Assembly: GCF_014635325.1 (NCBI RefSeq)
Contig: NZ_BMCT01000008.1
Coordinates: forward strand, 291,682-355,681
Origin: Azorhizobium oxalatiphilum
GTDB taxonomy: Bacteria; Pseudomonadota; Alphaproteobacteria; Rhizobiales; Xanthobacteraceae
Direction: 5' to 3'
DNA: 64,000 nt
In this document: one piece after another, positions 9,786 to 16,823 of the stretch
Position numbering within the stretch: position 1 is the stretch's first letter
Layout: every line of letters starts with the position of its first letter
The notes under the pieces: model-generated
Seen by the model: the letters and a program-made list of their open reading frames with translations, nothing else
Database searches by the model: none
Told to the model about the DNA's origin: nothing
Position numbers and translations under genes: made by a program

Positions 9786-10214
9786 ATGCCGCTCGACACC
9801 CTGCAACCCGGCCTGACCCATACCCAGTCCCTGCGGGTGGATGAGCGGCTCACGGTGCCAGCGGTCTCGCAGGCCTTCACCAGCTTCTCCGACATGCCGC
9901 CGGTGTTCGCCACCGCCTTCCTCGTGGGCTTCGTCGAATGGGCCTGCATCGAGGCGCTCAAACCCCATCTCGCGCCCGGCGAGAAGACCGTCGGCGTGCA
10001 TGTGGACCTCAGCCACGATGCGGCGACGCCGGTGGGCATGACCGTGACCGCGCAGGTGGAACTGATCGCCGTGGAAGGCCGCAAGCTGCGCTTCAAGGTG
10101 AGCTGCCGGGATGAGGCCGATGCCATCTGCGCGGGCTATCACGAGCGTTATGTGATCGACGCCGACCGCTTCCTCGCGCGGCTGGCGCAGAAGCAGGCCG
10201 GCGCGCGGGCATGA
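9786..10214 (+). CDS. FlK-like hotdog thioesterase
   Basis: 142-residue hotdog-fold acyl-CoA thioesterase resembling fluoroacetyl-CoA thioesterase FlK. Residues corresponding to the FlK catalytic set (Thr42, Glu50, His76) are present at Thr43, Glu51 (FVEWAC) and His77 (VDLSHDAATPVGM). The GEKTVGVHVDLSH and TPVGMTV segments are the family signature. This does not prove a fluorinated substrate, since the family is broad. A clear AGGAGG ribosome site precedes the ATG. The next gene's ATG overlaps its TGA. It probably belongs to the same transcript as the GS-like/oxidase pair. Confidence 0.8.
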   Translation: MPLDTLQPGLTHTQSLRVDERLTVPAVSQAFTSFSDMPPVFATAFLVGFVEWACIEALKPHLAPGEKTVGVHVDLSHDAATPVGMTVTAQVELIAVEGRKLRFKVSCRDEADAICAGYHERYVIDADRFLARLAQKQAGARA

Positions 10215-10831
10215 GCATCACCTCCTCGCGGAACCCGTCCGTGCCGGAGGGCTATTCGCCCGTCACCGCCGGCCAGCTCGCCACCGTAGTGACCTGTCTC
10301 GACATGACGGAGAGGCCGGTGCCGGGGGCCGTCGCGCTTCCGCCCGGCGTGACGCTGGAGCACGAGGCGGCGCCCGCGCCTGCGGCCTATCGGCAGCTTT
10401 ATCGGCTGGTGGGCGAGGACTGGCTCTGGTCCTCGCGGCTGGTCATGGGCGACGACGAACTCATCGCCATCCTCCACGACCCGCGCGTGGAGGTGCATGT
10501 GCTCAGGTCCGGCGGCGCGCCCGCCGGCATTCTCGAACTGGATTTCCGCGAGCCGGACGCGTGCGAGATCGCCTTCTTCGGCATTGCGCCGGCCTTCACC
10601 GGCAGCGGCCTCGGCCGCCACATGATGCACCGGGCGCTGGAACTGGCCTGGTCCCGTCCCATCGCGCGGCTGTGGCTGCACACCTGCCACCTCGACCACC
10701 CCGCCGCGCTGGCCTTCTACCAGCGCACCGGCTTCAGGCCCTATGCCCGCATGGTGGAAGTGCTCGATGATCCCCGCCTGAGCGGCATCCTCCCGCTCAC
10801 CGCGGCGCCCCACATCCCGCTTCTGCGCTGA
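10211..10831 (+). CDS. GNAT-family N-acetyltransferase
   Basis: 206 residues. The acetyl-CoA binding region is FFGIAPAFTGSGLGRHMM (about residues 119-136), with the Q/RxxGxG/A loop represented by FTGSGLG, followed by a HLDHPAALAFYQRTGF segment typical of GNAT motif B. Its ATG overlaps the thioesterase stop (ATGA), so it is translated from the same message. Possible role is acetylation of an amine in the same catabolic module, but the substrate is not visible. Family assignment is firm. Confidence 0.83.
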   Translation: MSITSSRNPSVPEGYSPVTAGQLATVVTCLDMTERPVPGAVALPPGVTLEHEAAPAPAAYRQLYRLVGEDWLWSSRLVMGDDELIAILHDPRVEVHVLRSGGAPAGILELDFREPDACEIAFFGIAPAFTGSGLGRHMMHRALELAWSRPIARLWLHTCHLDHPAALAFYQRTGFRPYARMVEVLDDPRLSGILPLTAAPHIPLLR

Positions 10832-10843
10832 CGGGGGAGCCCC

Positions 10844-11356
10844 TCAGTGGAAGCCGGCCGGCCGCAGGTCCGGCAGGGTCTCCGGCGGATGGAAAGCGCG
10901 GGCGGCCTTGATGCCGAGGACGATGAACAGGACCAGCACCACCAGTTGCGCGATGGCGAAGGGGGCTTCGGACTGGGTCGGCGCCAGCGCGTGTAGCGCC
11001 GGGATCTTGCCGAAGGCCTGCGCCACGCCCACGAACACCAGAAGATAGAGGCTGGCCACCACACCCGCCGCATAGATCCAGCGCCACGCCCCCTCCAGAT
11101 GGCAGGAGTAACGGGCAGGCCCGGTGAGCGCGAGCACAAGAAGCGCCACCATTCCGGTGATGTGCGAGGGTAGCAGGCCGTTGAAGGGAAAGAGAAATCC
11201 GGTTGCGCTGGTGCCGAAGGCGGTGGCCAGGAACAGGTCCGACCAGCCTGTCATGGTGCGGGACCGGAGCAGGCCCACCACCACCACCACGCCGGAGGCG
11301 ATGGCGATCAGGCTGAGCCAGGTGTGAAAGCCGACCAGAGTTGTGACGTCGAACAT
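10844..11356 (-). CDS. Conserved hypothetical integral membrane protein
   Basis: 170 residues with about five hydrophobic helices: roughly 8-28, 40-58, 64-82, 92-113 and 134-152. No catalytic or metal-binding motif is obvious. I do not recognise a family name. The start ATG at 11356 faces upstream of the DUF3108 gene, which is on the same strand with a 124-bp gap. It converges on the acetyltransferase gene with only 12 bp between stops. Function unknown. Confidence 0.65.
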   Translation of the reverse strand: MFDVTTLVGFHTWLSLIAIASGVVVVVGLLRSRTMTGWSDLFLATAFGTSATGFLFPFNGLLPSHITGMVALLVLALTGPARYSCHLEGAWRWIYAAGVVASLYLLVFVGVAQAFGKIPALHALAPTQSEAPFAIAQLVVLVLFIVLGIKAARAFHPPETLPDLRPAGFH

Positions 11357-11480
11357 GGATGCACCCCATCTTCAAGCCGCAGCTTATGATGGGACCAAAG
11401 TGCAAAAACGCGCAGAACTATTTGTGCTGCATGCGCGAAGGGAAGGCGTTCCTCCGCGGCTGTCCTGACGGCGGGGCGGA

Positions 11481-12341
11481 TCAGGGCTTGGGGGCGGCGT
11501 TCACGGGCACGGTCTTGCCCTTGGCCTCGGTCTCGAAGCTGCTGGCCTCCAGCACGGCGGTGCCGATCATGGTGGCGATGGAGACCTTGAACGGGGCCAT
11601 CATGCGGGTGCCGGCGATGGGCACCAGCCAGACGAACATCTCCTTGTTCTCCGTCATGTATTTGACGGTGGAGCGGGTCGGGCGGTGGCCGGCCACGGGG
11701 AAGTAGCTGGCCCGGCACACCACGGCGGGGCCGGCATAGGTCTTGCCGGCCTTCACCTGCTCGGTGCGCAGATAGGAGAGCGTGACATCGTAGCGCTGGC
11801 GGCCGTCGAACACCGGAATGGTGCGGTCGCAGGCGGCGGCCGAGGCCATGTCCACCGTGCCCGGCACATAGACGAAGGCCCCCGACATGGGATCCACCAC
11901 ATTGGCGAGGTGGGCGTCCGTCACCTCGATGCGGTCGGGCATGGGCTTGGGCTTGGGTTCGACCTCCACCTCCTTGGCCACGTTGCCGACGATGCCGAGG
12001 CGGATGGATTCCGGCTTGCCGTCCGCTTCCGCCGACATGGCGAACACGGAGGGGTTCACCTTGGAGACGCTGAAGGCGCCCTTGGCGGCGGCGCTGCCCT
12101 TGCCGCTGGAGAGGGCACGCGCGATGCCCGACACCCGGCCCGTACCGGCGATCTGGTAGGTGGTGTCGGTGGCCTCGACCGCGATGTTGGCGCGCCCCAC
12201 CTCCACGCCGGCGACGCTCAGCGTGTATCGGGCCGTGAGCTTGCCGTCGGCGCGGGCAGCGGCGAGCGGCAGCGCCGCGAGCACCGCCGTGAGGGCAGCG
12301 CGGACCGCGAATGAGGCCGGGGAAGCTGGGCGCGGGCGCAT
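11481..12341 (-). CDS. DUF3108-family exported protein
   Basis: 286 residues. Signal peptide: Arg-rich n-region, hydrophobic AALTAVLAALPLAAARA, cleavage after ARA/DG. The mature protein begins with ARYTLSVAGVEVGRANIAVE, the beta-strand pattern of DUF3108, in which a periplasmic beta-rich fold is predicted. Two Cys residues (AACDRTI and VVCRAS) could pair. The C terminus is basic. Role unknown; family members occur widely in alphaproteobacteria. Transcribed divergently from infC across a 302-bp region. Confidence 0.8.
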   Translation of the reverse strand: MRPRPASPASFAVRAALTAVLAALPLAAARADGKLTARYTLSVAGVEVGRANIAVEATDTTYQIAGTGRVSGIARALSSGKGSAAAKGAFSVSKVNPSVFAMSAEADGKPESIRLGIVGNVAKEVEVEPKPKPMPDRIEVTDAHLANVVDPMSGAFVYVPGTVDMASAAACDRTIPVFDGRQRYDVTLSYLRTEQVKAGKTYAGPAVVCRASYFPVAGHRPTRSTVKYMTENKEMFVWLVPIAGTRMMAPFKVSIATMIGTAVLEASSFETEAKGKTVPVNAAPKP

Positions 12342-12643
12342 GCGGATGTCCGTGTCCGTTCAAACGAATAGGCGTGATCCATAAGCCGGATCGCGTGATT
12401 CGTGCATGTTCGCCCCTCATTGTGCCATGAGTGGGGAAGGCGGCCGAACTTTGGCCGGTTGCACCGCACATCAAAAAGCACGTCGCAGATGCGCGCGAAA
12501 AGCCCGAAGGTCATTGACTTAGGCGACGTTTATCACGATCTTCTGCGCTCGCCCTTCGGTGTCGAGACCTGCCCGCGGCTTTCAGCAGCCGCCGAGGCCC
12601 GGCTCTTTGGGCAGAAGATCAATGGCAAGAGGAGTTTGCCGCC
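12342..12643. other. Divergent promoter region upstream of infC
   Basis: No gene accepted here. A TTGACT hexamer at 12514-12519 is a candidate -35 element for infC, with only a weak -10 (GATCTT, 12537-12542). Short inverted repeats are present near 12418-12433 (CTCAT/ATGAG). The 100 or so bases before the AUU start would form the infC leader. Confidence 0.35.
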
Positions 12644-13180
12644 ATTCGCCGCCCTATGAGACCCGTCGCGCCGGAGAAAGATGGCCCGCGCGTCAACGAA
12701 GATATCCGCATCCGCGAAGTCCAGCTCATCGACCAGGATGGGCAGAATCGTGGCGTTCTGGCCACCCGCGACGCTTTGTTGCTGGCGCAGGAGGCCGGGC
12801 TCGATCTGGTGGAGATCGCCCCCAACTCGCAGCCGCCCGTCTGCAAGATCCTCGATTTTGGCCGGTTCAAATACCAGAACCAGAAGAAGGCCAGCGAGGC
12901 GCGCAAGAAGCAGAAGGTGGTCGAGGTCAAGGAAATCAAGCTTCGACCGGGCATCGACACCCACGACTATGACGTGAAGATGCGCGCCATGCTGCGTTTC
13001 TTCGAGGAAGGCGACAAGGTGAAGGTCACTCTGCGCTTCCGTGGTCGTGAGATGGCGCATCAGGACATCGGCTACAAGCTTCTCCAGAAGCTGAAGGAAG
13101 AAGTCTCGACCATCGCCAAGGTGGAAGCCGAGCCCATGCTCGAAGGCCGCCAGATGATCATGATCCTCGCCCCGCGCTGA
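12644..13180 (+). CDS. infC: Translation initiation factor IF-3, AUU start
   Basis: Binds the 30S subunit, prevents premature 50S joining and proofreads start-codon selection. 178 residues when started at ATT 12644, giving (M)[20 protein letters not shown], matching the RRP-type N terminus of rhizobial IF-3. The ATT has AGGAG at 12630-12634, nine bases upstream; the in-frame ATG at 12656 is 21 bases from it, too far. The N domain carries [17 protein letters not shown], the linker is Lys-rich ([15 protein letters not shown]), and the C domain contains [13 protein letters not shown] and the C-terminal MIMILAPR. A non-AUG start is the known basis of IF-3 autoregulation. Unusually, rpmI does not follow directly. 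Confidence 0.95.
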   Translation: MRRPMRPVAPEKDGPRVNEDIRIREVQLIDQDGQNRGVLATRDALLLAQEAGLDLVEIAPNSQPPVCKILDFGRFKYQNQKKASEARKKQKVVEVKEIKLRPGIDTHDYDVKMRAMLRFFEEGDKVKVTLRFRGREMAHQDIGYKLLQKLKEEVSTIAKVEAEPMLEGRQMIMILAPR

Positions 13181-13234
13181 TGCTCGGGTGTGCCGTGGCG
13201 GCCGCAGTGCCGCCGTGAACAGGGTCCGCACATG

Positions 13235-13275
13235 AAAACGGCCCGTCTCGGAAGAGGCGGGCCGTTTCCTTTTGT
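13235..13275. terminator. Bidirectional rho-independent terminator
   Basis: AAACGGCCCG (13236-13245) pairs perfectly with CGGGCCGTTT (13258-13267), followed by CCTTTTG on the plus strand and by the complementary T-rich side on the minus strand. It lies between the convergent infC and BA14K genes and can serve both. Confidence 0.85.
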
Positions 13276-13293
13276 CTGGCCTATCCGGTGCGG

Positions 13294-13839
13294 TCAGCAG
13301 GGATGGCGCAGGCCGTCATAACCGAGATACGTGCCGCTGCGCGGGTCGTAGGACCGATAGCGCTGCGCGCAATAGGCCGCCCGGTTGTTGGCGTTCTGCT
13401 GCGCGGCACCGGCCGCGATCGCGCCGACGGCGAGCCCGCCGATGATGCCGGCCGCCACCGCACCGCTATTGTCGCGATAGCCGTAATTATAATAGCGCGG
13501 GCCGTAATAGCCGGGACCCCGCCAGCCGGGGCCACCCCAGCCGCGCTGGTAATAGCCGGGTCCGCGCCAGCCCGCGCCGCGCCAGCCGCGGGCAGGGCCG
13601 CCGCCACGCCAGTTCGGCGTAGGTGCCCCCCGGAAGCCGCGCGGGGCCTTGGGAGCCGGCGGCAGATACTGGACCTGCTCCACGGCTGCGGATGCGCCCG
13701 TGTTGACGGCGGACAGGGTGCTGGCACCCGCGCGCAGAGCCTGCGCACTGGCCGCCGTCGGCAGGCCCACCGAGCCCGCCACCGCGAAGGCCGCAACAAT
13801 GGCGGTGGTACGCCGCCATGCGCTTGTTTGTGCAGTCAT
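13294..13839 (-). CDS. BA14K-family exported protein (copy 1)
   Basis: 181 residues, secreted. Signal peptide with AAFAVAGSVGLPTAASAQA cleavage region. The middle is Gly/Trp/Arg/Tyr-rich (WRGAGWRGPGYYQRGWGG), then an Ala/Gly hydrophobic stretch (AAGIIGGLAVGAIAAGAA) that may be membrane-associated. The C terminus carries the BA14K signature YCAQRYRSYDPRSGTYLGY ending in RHPC, with two conserved Cys residues. Brucella BA14K is an immunoreactive, lectin-like surface protein; function here is inferred only to be envelope-related. GGAGACAAT ribosome site precedes the ATG. Same strand as copy 2, 138 bp upstream of it. Confidence 0.85.
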   Translation of the reverse strand: MTAQTSAWRRTTAIVAAFAVAGSVGLPTAASAQALRAGASTLSAVNTGASAAVEQVQYLPPAPKAPRGFRGAPTPNWRGGGPARGWRGAGWRGPGYYQRGWGGPGWRGPGYYGPRYYNYGYRDNSGAVAAGIIGGLAVGAIAAGAAQQNANNRAAYCAQRYRSYDPRSGTYLGYDGLRHPC

Positions 13840-13977
13840 TATTGTCTCCTTCCGAAGAAGGAACGCTAGCTGACCGGAAAGGTTGCCGCTGTCACGTAAG
13901 CTTGATCTTGACCGCAGGACCGGCCGAAGGCAGCCCGCGCGGGGCGCGTGCCGCCTTCATGTCATGTCCGGTCTGCG

Positions 13978-14532
13978 TCAGGTGCAGGGGTGCCTGCGGC
14001 CGTCATAGCCGAGGAAGGTGCCGGAGCGCGGATCGAACGAACGGTACTTCCGGGCGCAATAGGCGTACCAGTTGCCGTTCTGCGGGGTGACGTAGACCGT
14101 CTGCGGCGCGGCAGCCATGGCGCTGCCGATGATCACGCCGGTGGCGAGCGCGGGGCCGGCGCCGTACCCCAGGCCGTAGCCATAGCCGCCGTAATAGGGG
14201 CCCCAGCCCGGATAATAGGCCGGTGCATAGCCGTAGCGCGGACCCCAGCCGCCGCCATAATAGCGCGGGCCCCAGCCGGGTGCGCCCCAGCCCGGTCCCC
14301 GCCATCCGGGGCCGCCCCGCCAGCCGGGGCCTCCGCCCCAGCCGGGTCCACCCCAGCCGCCGCGTCGCCACTGCACCTTTTCCACCACGCCGCCGGATAC
14401 GGCGGCCACGGCTGGCTGGGGCAGGGCGCCCATGGCGAAGCCCTGCGCGGATGCCGCACCGGGTGCGAGGGCGAGCCCTCCAGCAACCAGAGCGGCAGCG
14501 GACGTAAGAGAGAAAGCGTGAGCGAGGCGCAT
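13978..14532 (-). CDS. BA14K-family exported protein (copy 2)
   Basis: 184 residues, a paralogue of the neighbouring BA14K gene with the same architecture: signal peptide ([20 protein letters not shown]), a Gly/Trp/Pro/Tyr-rich segment of [17 protein letters not shown] repeats, a hydrophobic stretch ([17 protein letters not shown]) and the C-terminal [19 protein letters not shown]...RHPC signature. I chose the ATG at 14532, seven bases after GGAGG; a TTG at 14538 is too close to that site. The two copies probably arose by local duplication. Divergent from rpmI, sharing a 264-bp upstream region. Confidence 0.85.
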   Translation of the reverse strand: MRLAHAFSLTSAAALVAGGLALAPGAASAQGFAMGALPQPAVAAVSGGVVEKVQWRRGGWGGPGWGGGPGWRGGPGWRGPGWGAPGWGPRYYGGGWGPRYGYAPAYYPGWGPYYGGYGYGLGYGAGPALATGVIIGSAMAAAPQTVYVTPQNGNWYAYCARKYRSFDPRSGTFLGYDGRRHPCT

Positions 14533-14796
14533 GATCAATCCTCCGAACTCTTATGTATAAACGCACTTGGGCGGCGGCGCGGTTCCGCTCCGGTGGCGCT
14601 TTCACATCTGCTTGAGGATGCGCTGCGGAACTGGTGCGGGGCCATGGCTTGCCTTTTGGAGCCGGCTCCTGTAACGAGTGCGGCCTTCCGAACCGGCCGG
14701 CGACAAGGGCTGCCGTGCTGGTTTTTATTGCTCACTAACAAGAGGCCGAAAGCCCCACGCGGCAACGGGTGGTGGATCGCGGCTACGGAGAGCCAA

Positions 14797-14997
14797 ATGC
14801 CCAAGATGAAGACCAAGTCGGGAGCGAAGAAACGCTTCCGTCTGACGGGTACGGGTAAAGTGATCGCGGCCCAGGCTGGCAAGCGCCATGGGATGATCAA
14901 GCGGACCAACAAGACGATCCGCAACCAGCGCGGCACCACGATCCTGAGCGAGAGCGATGGGCGCGTGATCCGCAAGTCGTTCCTGCCGAACGGCTGA
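14797..14997 (+). CDS. rpmI: 50S ribosomal protein L35
   Basis: 66-residue basic ribosomal protein, [20 protein letters not shown] at the N terminus and SFLPNG at the C terminus, full length for L35. The ATG at 14797 follows a GGAGAG ribosome site; a much longer in-frame extension on the 5' side runs through the opposite-strand BA14K gene and is not real. It is followed 30 bp later by rplT. The leader of 264 bp upstream may carry the L20 autoregulatory structure known in other bacteria, but I could not identify it. Confidence 0.97.
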   Translation: MPKMKTKSGAKKRFRLTGTGKVIAAQAGKRHGMIKRTNKTIRNQRGTTILSESDGRVIRKSFLPNG

Positions 14998-15027
14998 CGC
15001 CACAACCGCGATCAAAGGATTTAACCC

Positions 15028-15387
15028 ATGGCCCGCGTCAAACGTGGCGTAACGTCACACGCCAAGCACAAGAAGGTCTTCAAAGCCGCCAAGGGCTTTT
15101 ACGGCCGTCGCAAGAATACCATCCGCGCTGCGAAGTCGGCCGTCGAACGGTCGATGCAGTACAATTACCGCGATCGCAAGATCAAGAAGCGCACGTTCCG
15201 CGCGCTCTGGATCCAGCGTATCAACGCGGGTGTGCGCGAACTCGGCATGACCTATGGCCGATTTATCGATGGTCTCGGCAAGGCCGGGATCGAGGTGGAT
15301 CGCAAGGTGCTCTCGGACATCGCCGTCCACGAGCCCGAGACCCTGAAGGCCCTGGTGGAGAAGGCGCAGGCTGCCCTCGCAGCCTGA
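15028..15387 (+). CDS. rplT: 50S ribosomal protein L20
   Basis: 119 residues, early-assembling 23S rRNA-binding protein. Basic N-terminal extension ([20 protein letters not shown]) and the compact C-terminal domain with [15 protein letters not shown] are canonical. In E. coli L20 represses translation of its own operon. Thirty bases after rpmI and certainly in the same transcript. A G/C hairpin without a T-run (GGCCGC/GCGGCC around 15396-15412) follows the stop. Confidence 0.98.
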   Translation: MARVKRGVTSHAKHKKVFKAAKGFYGRRKNTIRAAKSAVERSMQYNYRDRKIKKRTFRALWIQRINAGVRELGMTYGRFIDGLGKAGIEVDRKVLSDIAVHEPETLKALVEKAQAALAA

Positions 15388-15426
15388 GCCCGGATCGGCC
15401 GCCTTCGCGGCCTGATCGCTCTACCG

Positions 15427-15471
15427 AGCCGGATCGGACCAGATGGTTGCCATCTGGTCCGTGAATCCGCC
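15427..15471. repeat. Dispersed repeat family C, module a (copy C1)
   Basis: CGGACCAGATGG (15435-15446) and CCATCTGGTCCG (15450-15461) form a perfect 12-bp inverted repeat with a 3-base loop, flanked by GAGCCGGAT before and TGAATCCGCCTC after. The same layout (CAGATGG/CCATCTG followed by GTGAATCCGCCTC) recurs at 26567-26607, and a degenerate reverse copy lies at 42344-42385. Confidence 0.75.
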
Positions 15472-15513
15472 TCGCACGCGTTTCCAGCGCATCCCGCGCC
15501 TGACCGAGACCTG

Positions 15514-15546
15514 AAAGCCCCGCACGCTTGTCGTTCGGGGCTTTTG
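15514..15546 (+). terminator. Rho-independent terminator before pheS
   Basis: AAAGCCCCG (15514-15522) pairs with CGGGGCTTT (15536-15544), followed by TTGG. It lies 127 bases after rplT and 87 bases before pheS, so it may end the rpmI-rplT message or act as an attenuator for pheST. No Phe-rich leader peptide was seen. Confidence 0.7.
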
Positions 15547-15632
15547 GCGTTTCCGCTGCCCGGCTATAACCCGCGCGGCTGACGCTGCTTGATTGCTCCG
15601 CCGCCCTCCGAAGGTTCGCCAGAAGGTCTGAC

Positions 15633-16742
15633 ATGTCCGCATTCGTCCTCACCGACCATCCCGCCCTCGACGCCCTCGAGCGGGAGATCGCGTCGGCCAT
15701 CCTCGCCGCCTCCGGCGAGGCGGAACTGGAGCAGGTGCGCGTCTCCGCCCTCGGCAAGAAGGGCAGCGTCTCCGAGCTTCTGAAGTCCCTCGGCACCATG
15801 TCGCCGGACGAGCGCAAGGTGATGGGCCCGGCGCTCAACGGCATGCGCGACCGCGTGCAGGCTTTGCTCGCCACCCGCAAGGACACGCTGAAGGGCGCGG
15901 CTCTCGAAGCGCGCCTCGCCACCGAGCGCCTCGATGTCACCCTGCCGCTGCGCGAGACCCCCGCCGAGATCGGCCGCGTGCACCCCATCGCGCAGGTGAC
16001 GGAAGAACTGACCGCCATCTTCGCCGACATGGGCTTCTCGGTGGCGGAAGGGCCGGACATCGAGACCGACTTCCATAACTTCACCGCGCTGAACTTCCCC
16101 GCCGGCCATCCGGCGCGCGAGATGCACGACACCTTCTTCCTGCCGGAGAATGCGGAGGGCGAGCGCATGGTGCTGCGCACGCACACCTCGCCGGTGCAGG
16201 TGCGCACCATGCTTGGCCAGAAGCCGCCCATCCGCGTCATCTGCCCCGGCCGCACCTATCGCTGCGACTCGGATCAGACCCACACCCCCATGTTCCATCA
16301 GGTGGAGGGGCTGGTGATCGACAAGGGCTCGCACATGGGCCACCTGAAGTGGATCCTGCAGGAATTCTGCAAGGCCTTCTTCGAGGTGGAGAATGTGACC
16401 ATGCGTTTCCGCCCGTCCTTCTTCCCCTTCACCGAGCCGTCCATGGAAGTGGACATCCAGTGCGACCGCTCGCGCCCCGGCGAGATCCGCTTCGGCGAGG
16501 GCAACGACTGGCTGGAGATTCTCGGCTGCGGCATGGTGCATCCGAACGTGCTGCGCAACTGCGGCATCGACCCGGACGTCTACCAGGGCTTCGCCTGGGG
16601 CATGGGCATCGATCGCATCGCCATGCTGAAGTACGGCATGAACGACCTGCGCGCCTTCTTCGAGGCCGACGTGCGCTGGCTGTCGCACTACGGCTTCCGC
16701 CCGCTCGACTTCCCGACGCTGGCCGGCGGCCTCTCCGCCTGA
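15633..16742 (+). CDS. pheS: Phenylalanine-tRNA ligase alpha subunit
   Basis: Catalytic alpha chain of the (alpha-beta)2 phenylalanyl-tRNA synthetase, 369 residues, slightly longer than E. coli PheS (327). The N-terminal coiled coil (about 1-100) contacts tRNA. The class II core follows: [19 protein letters not shown] (motif 1 region), [10 protein letters not shown], the motif 2 region with [19 protein letters not shown], and motif 3 [13 protein letters not shown] (about 322-334). The start has AGGT upstream and agrees with alphaproteobacterial homologues. pheT follows after 81 bp on the same strand. Confidence 0.98.
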   Translation: MSAFVLTDHPALDALEREIASAILAASGEAELEQVRVSALGKKGSVSELLKSLGTMSPDERKVMGPALNGMRDRVQALLATRKDTLKGAALEARLATERLDVTLPLRETPAEIGRVHPIAQVTEELTAIFADMGFSVAEGPDIETDFHNFTALNFPAGHPAREMHDTFFLPENAEGERMVLRTHTSPVQVRTMLGQKPPIRVICPGRTYRCDSDQTHTPMFHQVEGLVIDKGSHMGHLKWILQEFCKAFFEVENVTMRFRPSFFPFTEPSMEVDIQCDRSRPGEIRFGEGNDWLEILGCGMVHPNVLRNCGIDPDVYQGFAWGMGIDRIAMLKYGMNDLRAFFEADVRWLSHYGFRPLDFPTLAGGLSA

Positions 16743-16823
16743 GCCTCGTCTTATCGCCCGTTTGATCCTCGCGGCCGCGCGCTTGTGACAGCGCAGGCCG
16801 GCCGCCCATGAAGGCCTAGCCCC

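Noticed and set aside
12402..12659. 85-residue plus-strand open frame ending at the infC start
   Set aside because: It overlaps the infC leader and AUU start, has no domain or ribosome site, and no Phe/Thr-rich leader character.
13948..14796. In-frame 5' extension of rpmI
   Set aside because: It runs antisense through a BA14K gene, and the real L35 start has its own ribosome site at 14785-14795.
15388..15632. Phenylalanine attenuator before pheS
   Set aside because: The hairpin at 15514-15546 could be an attenuator, but no Phe-codon-rich leader peptide was found, so it is called a terminator only.
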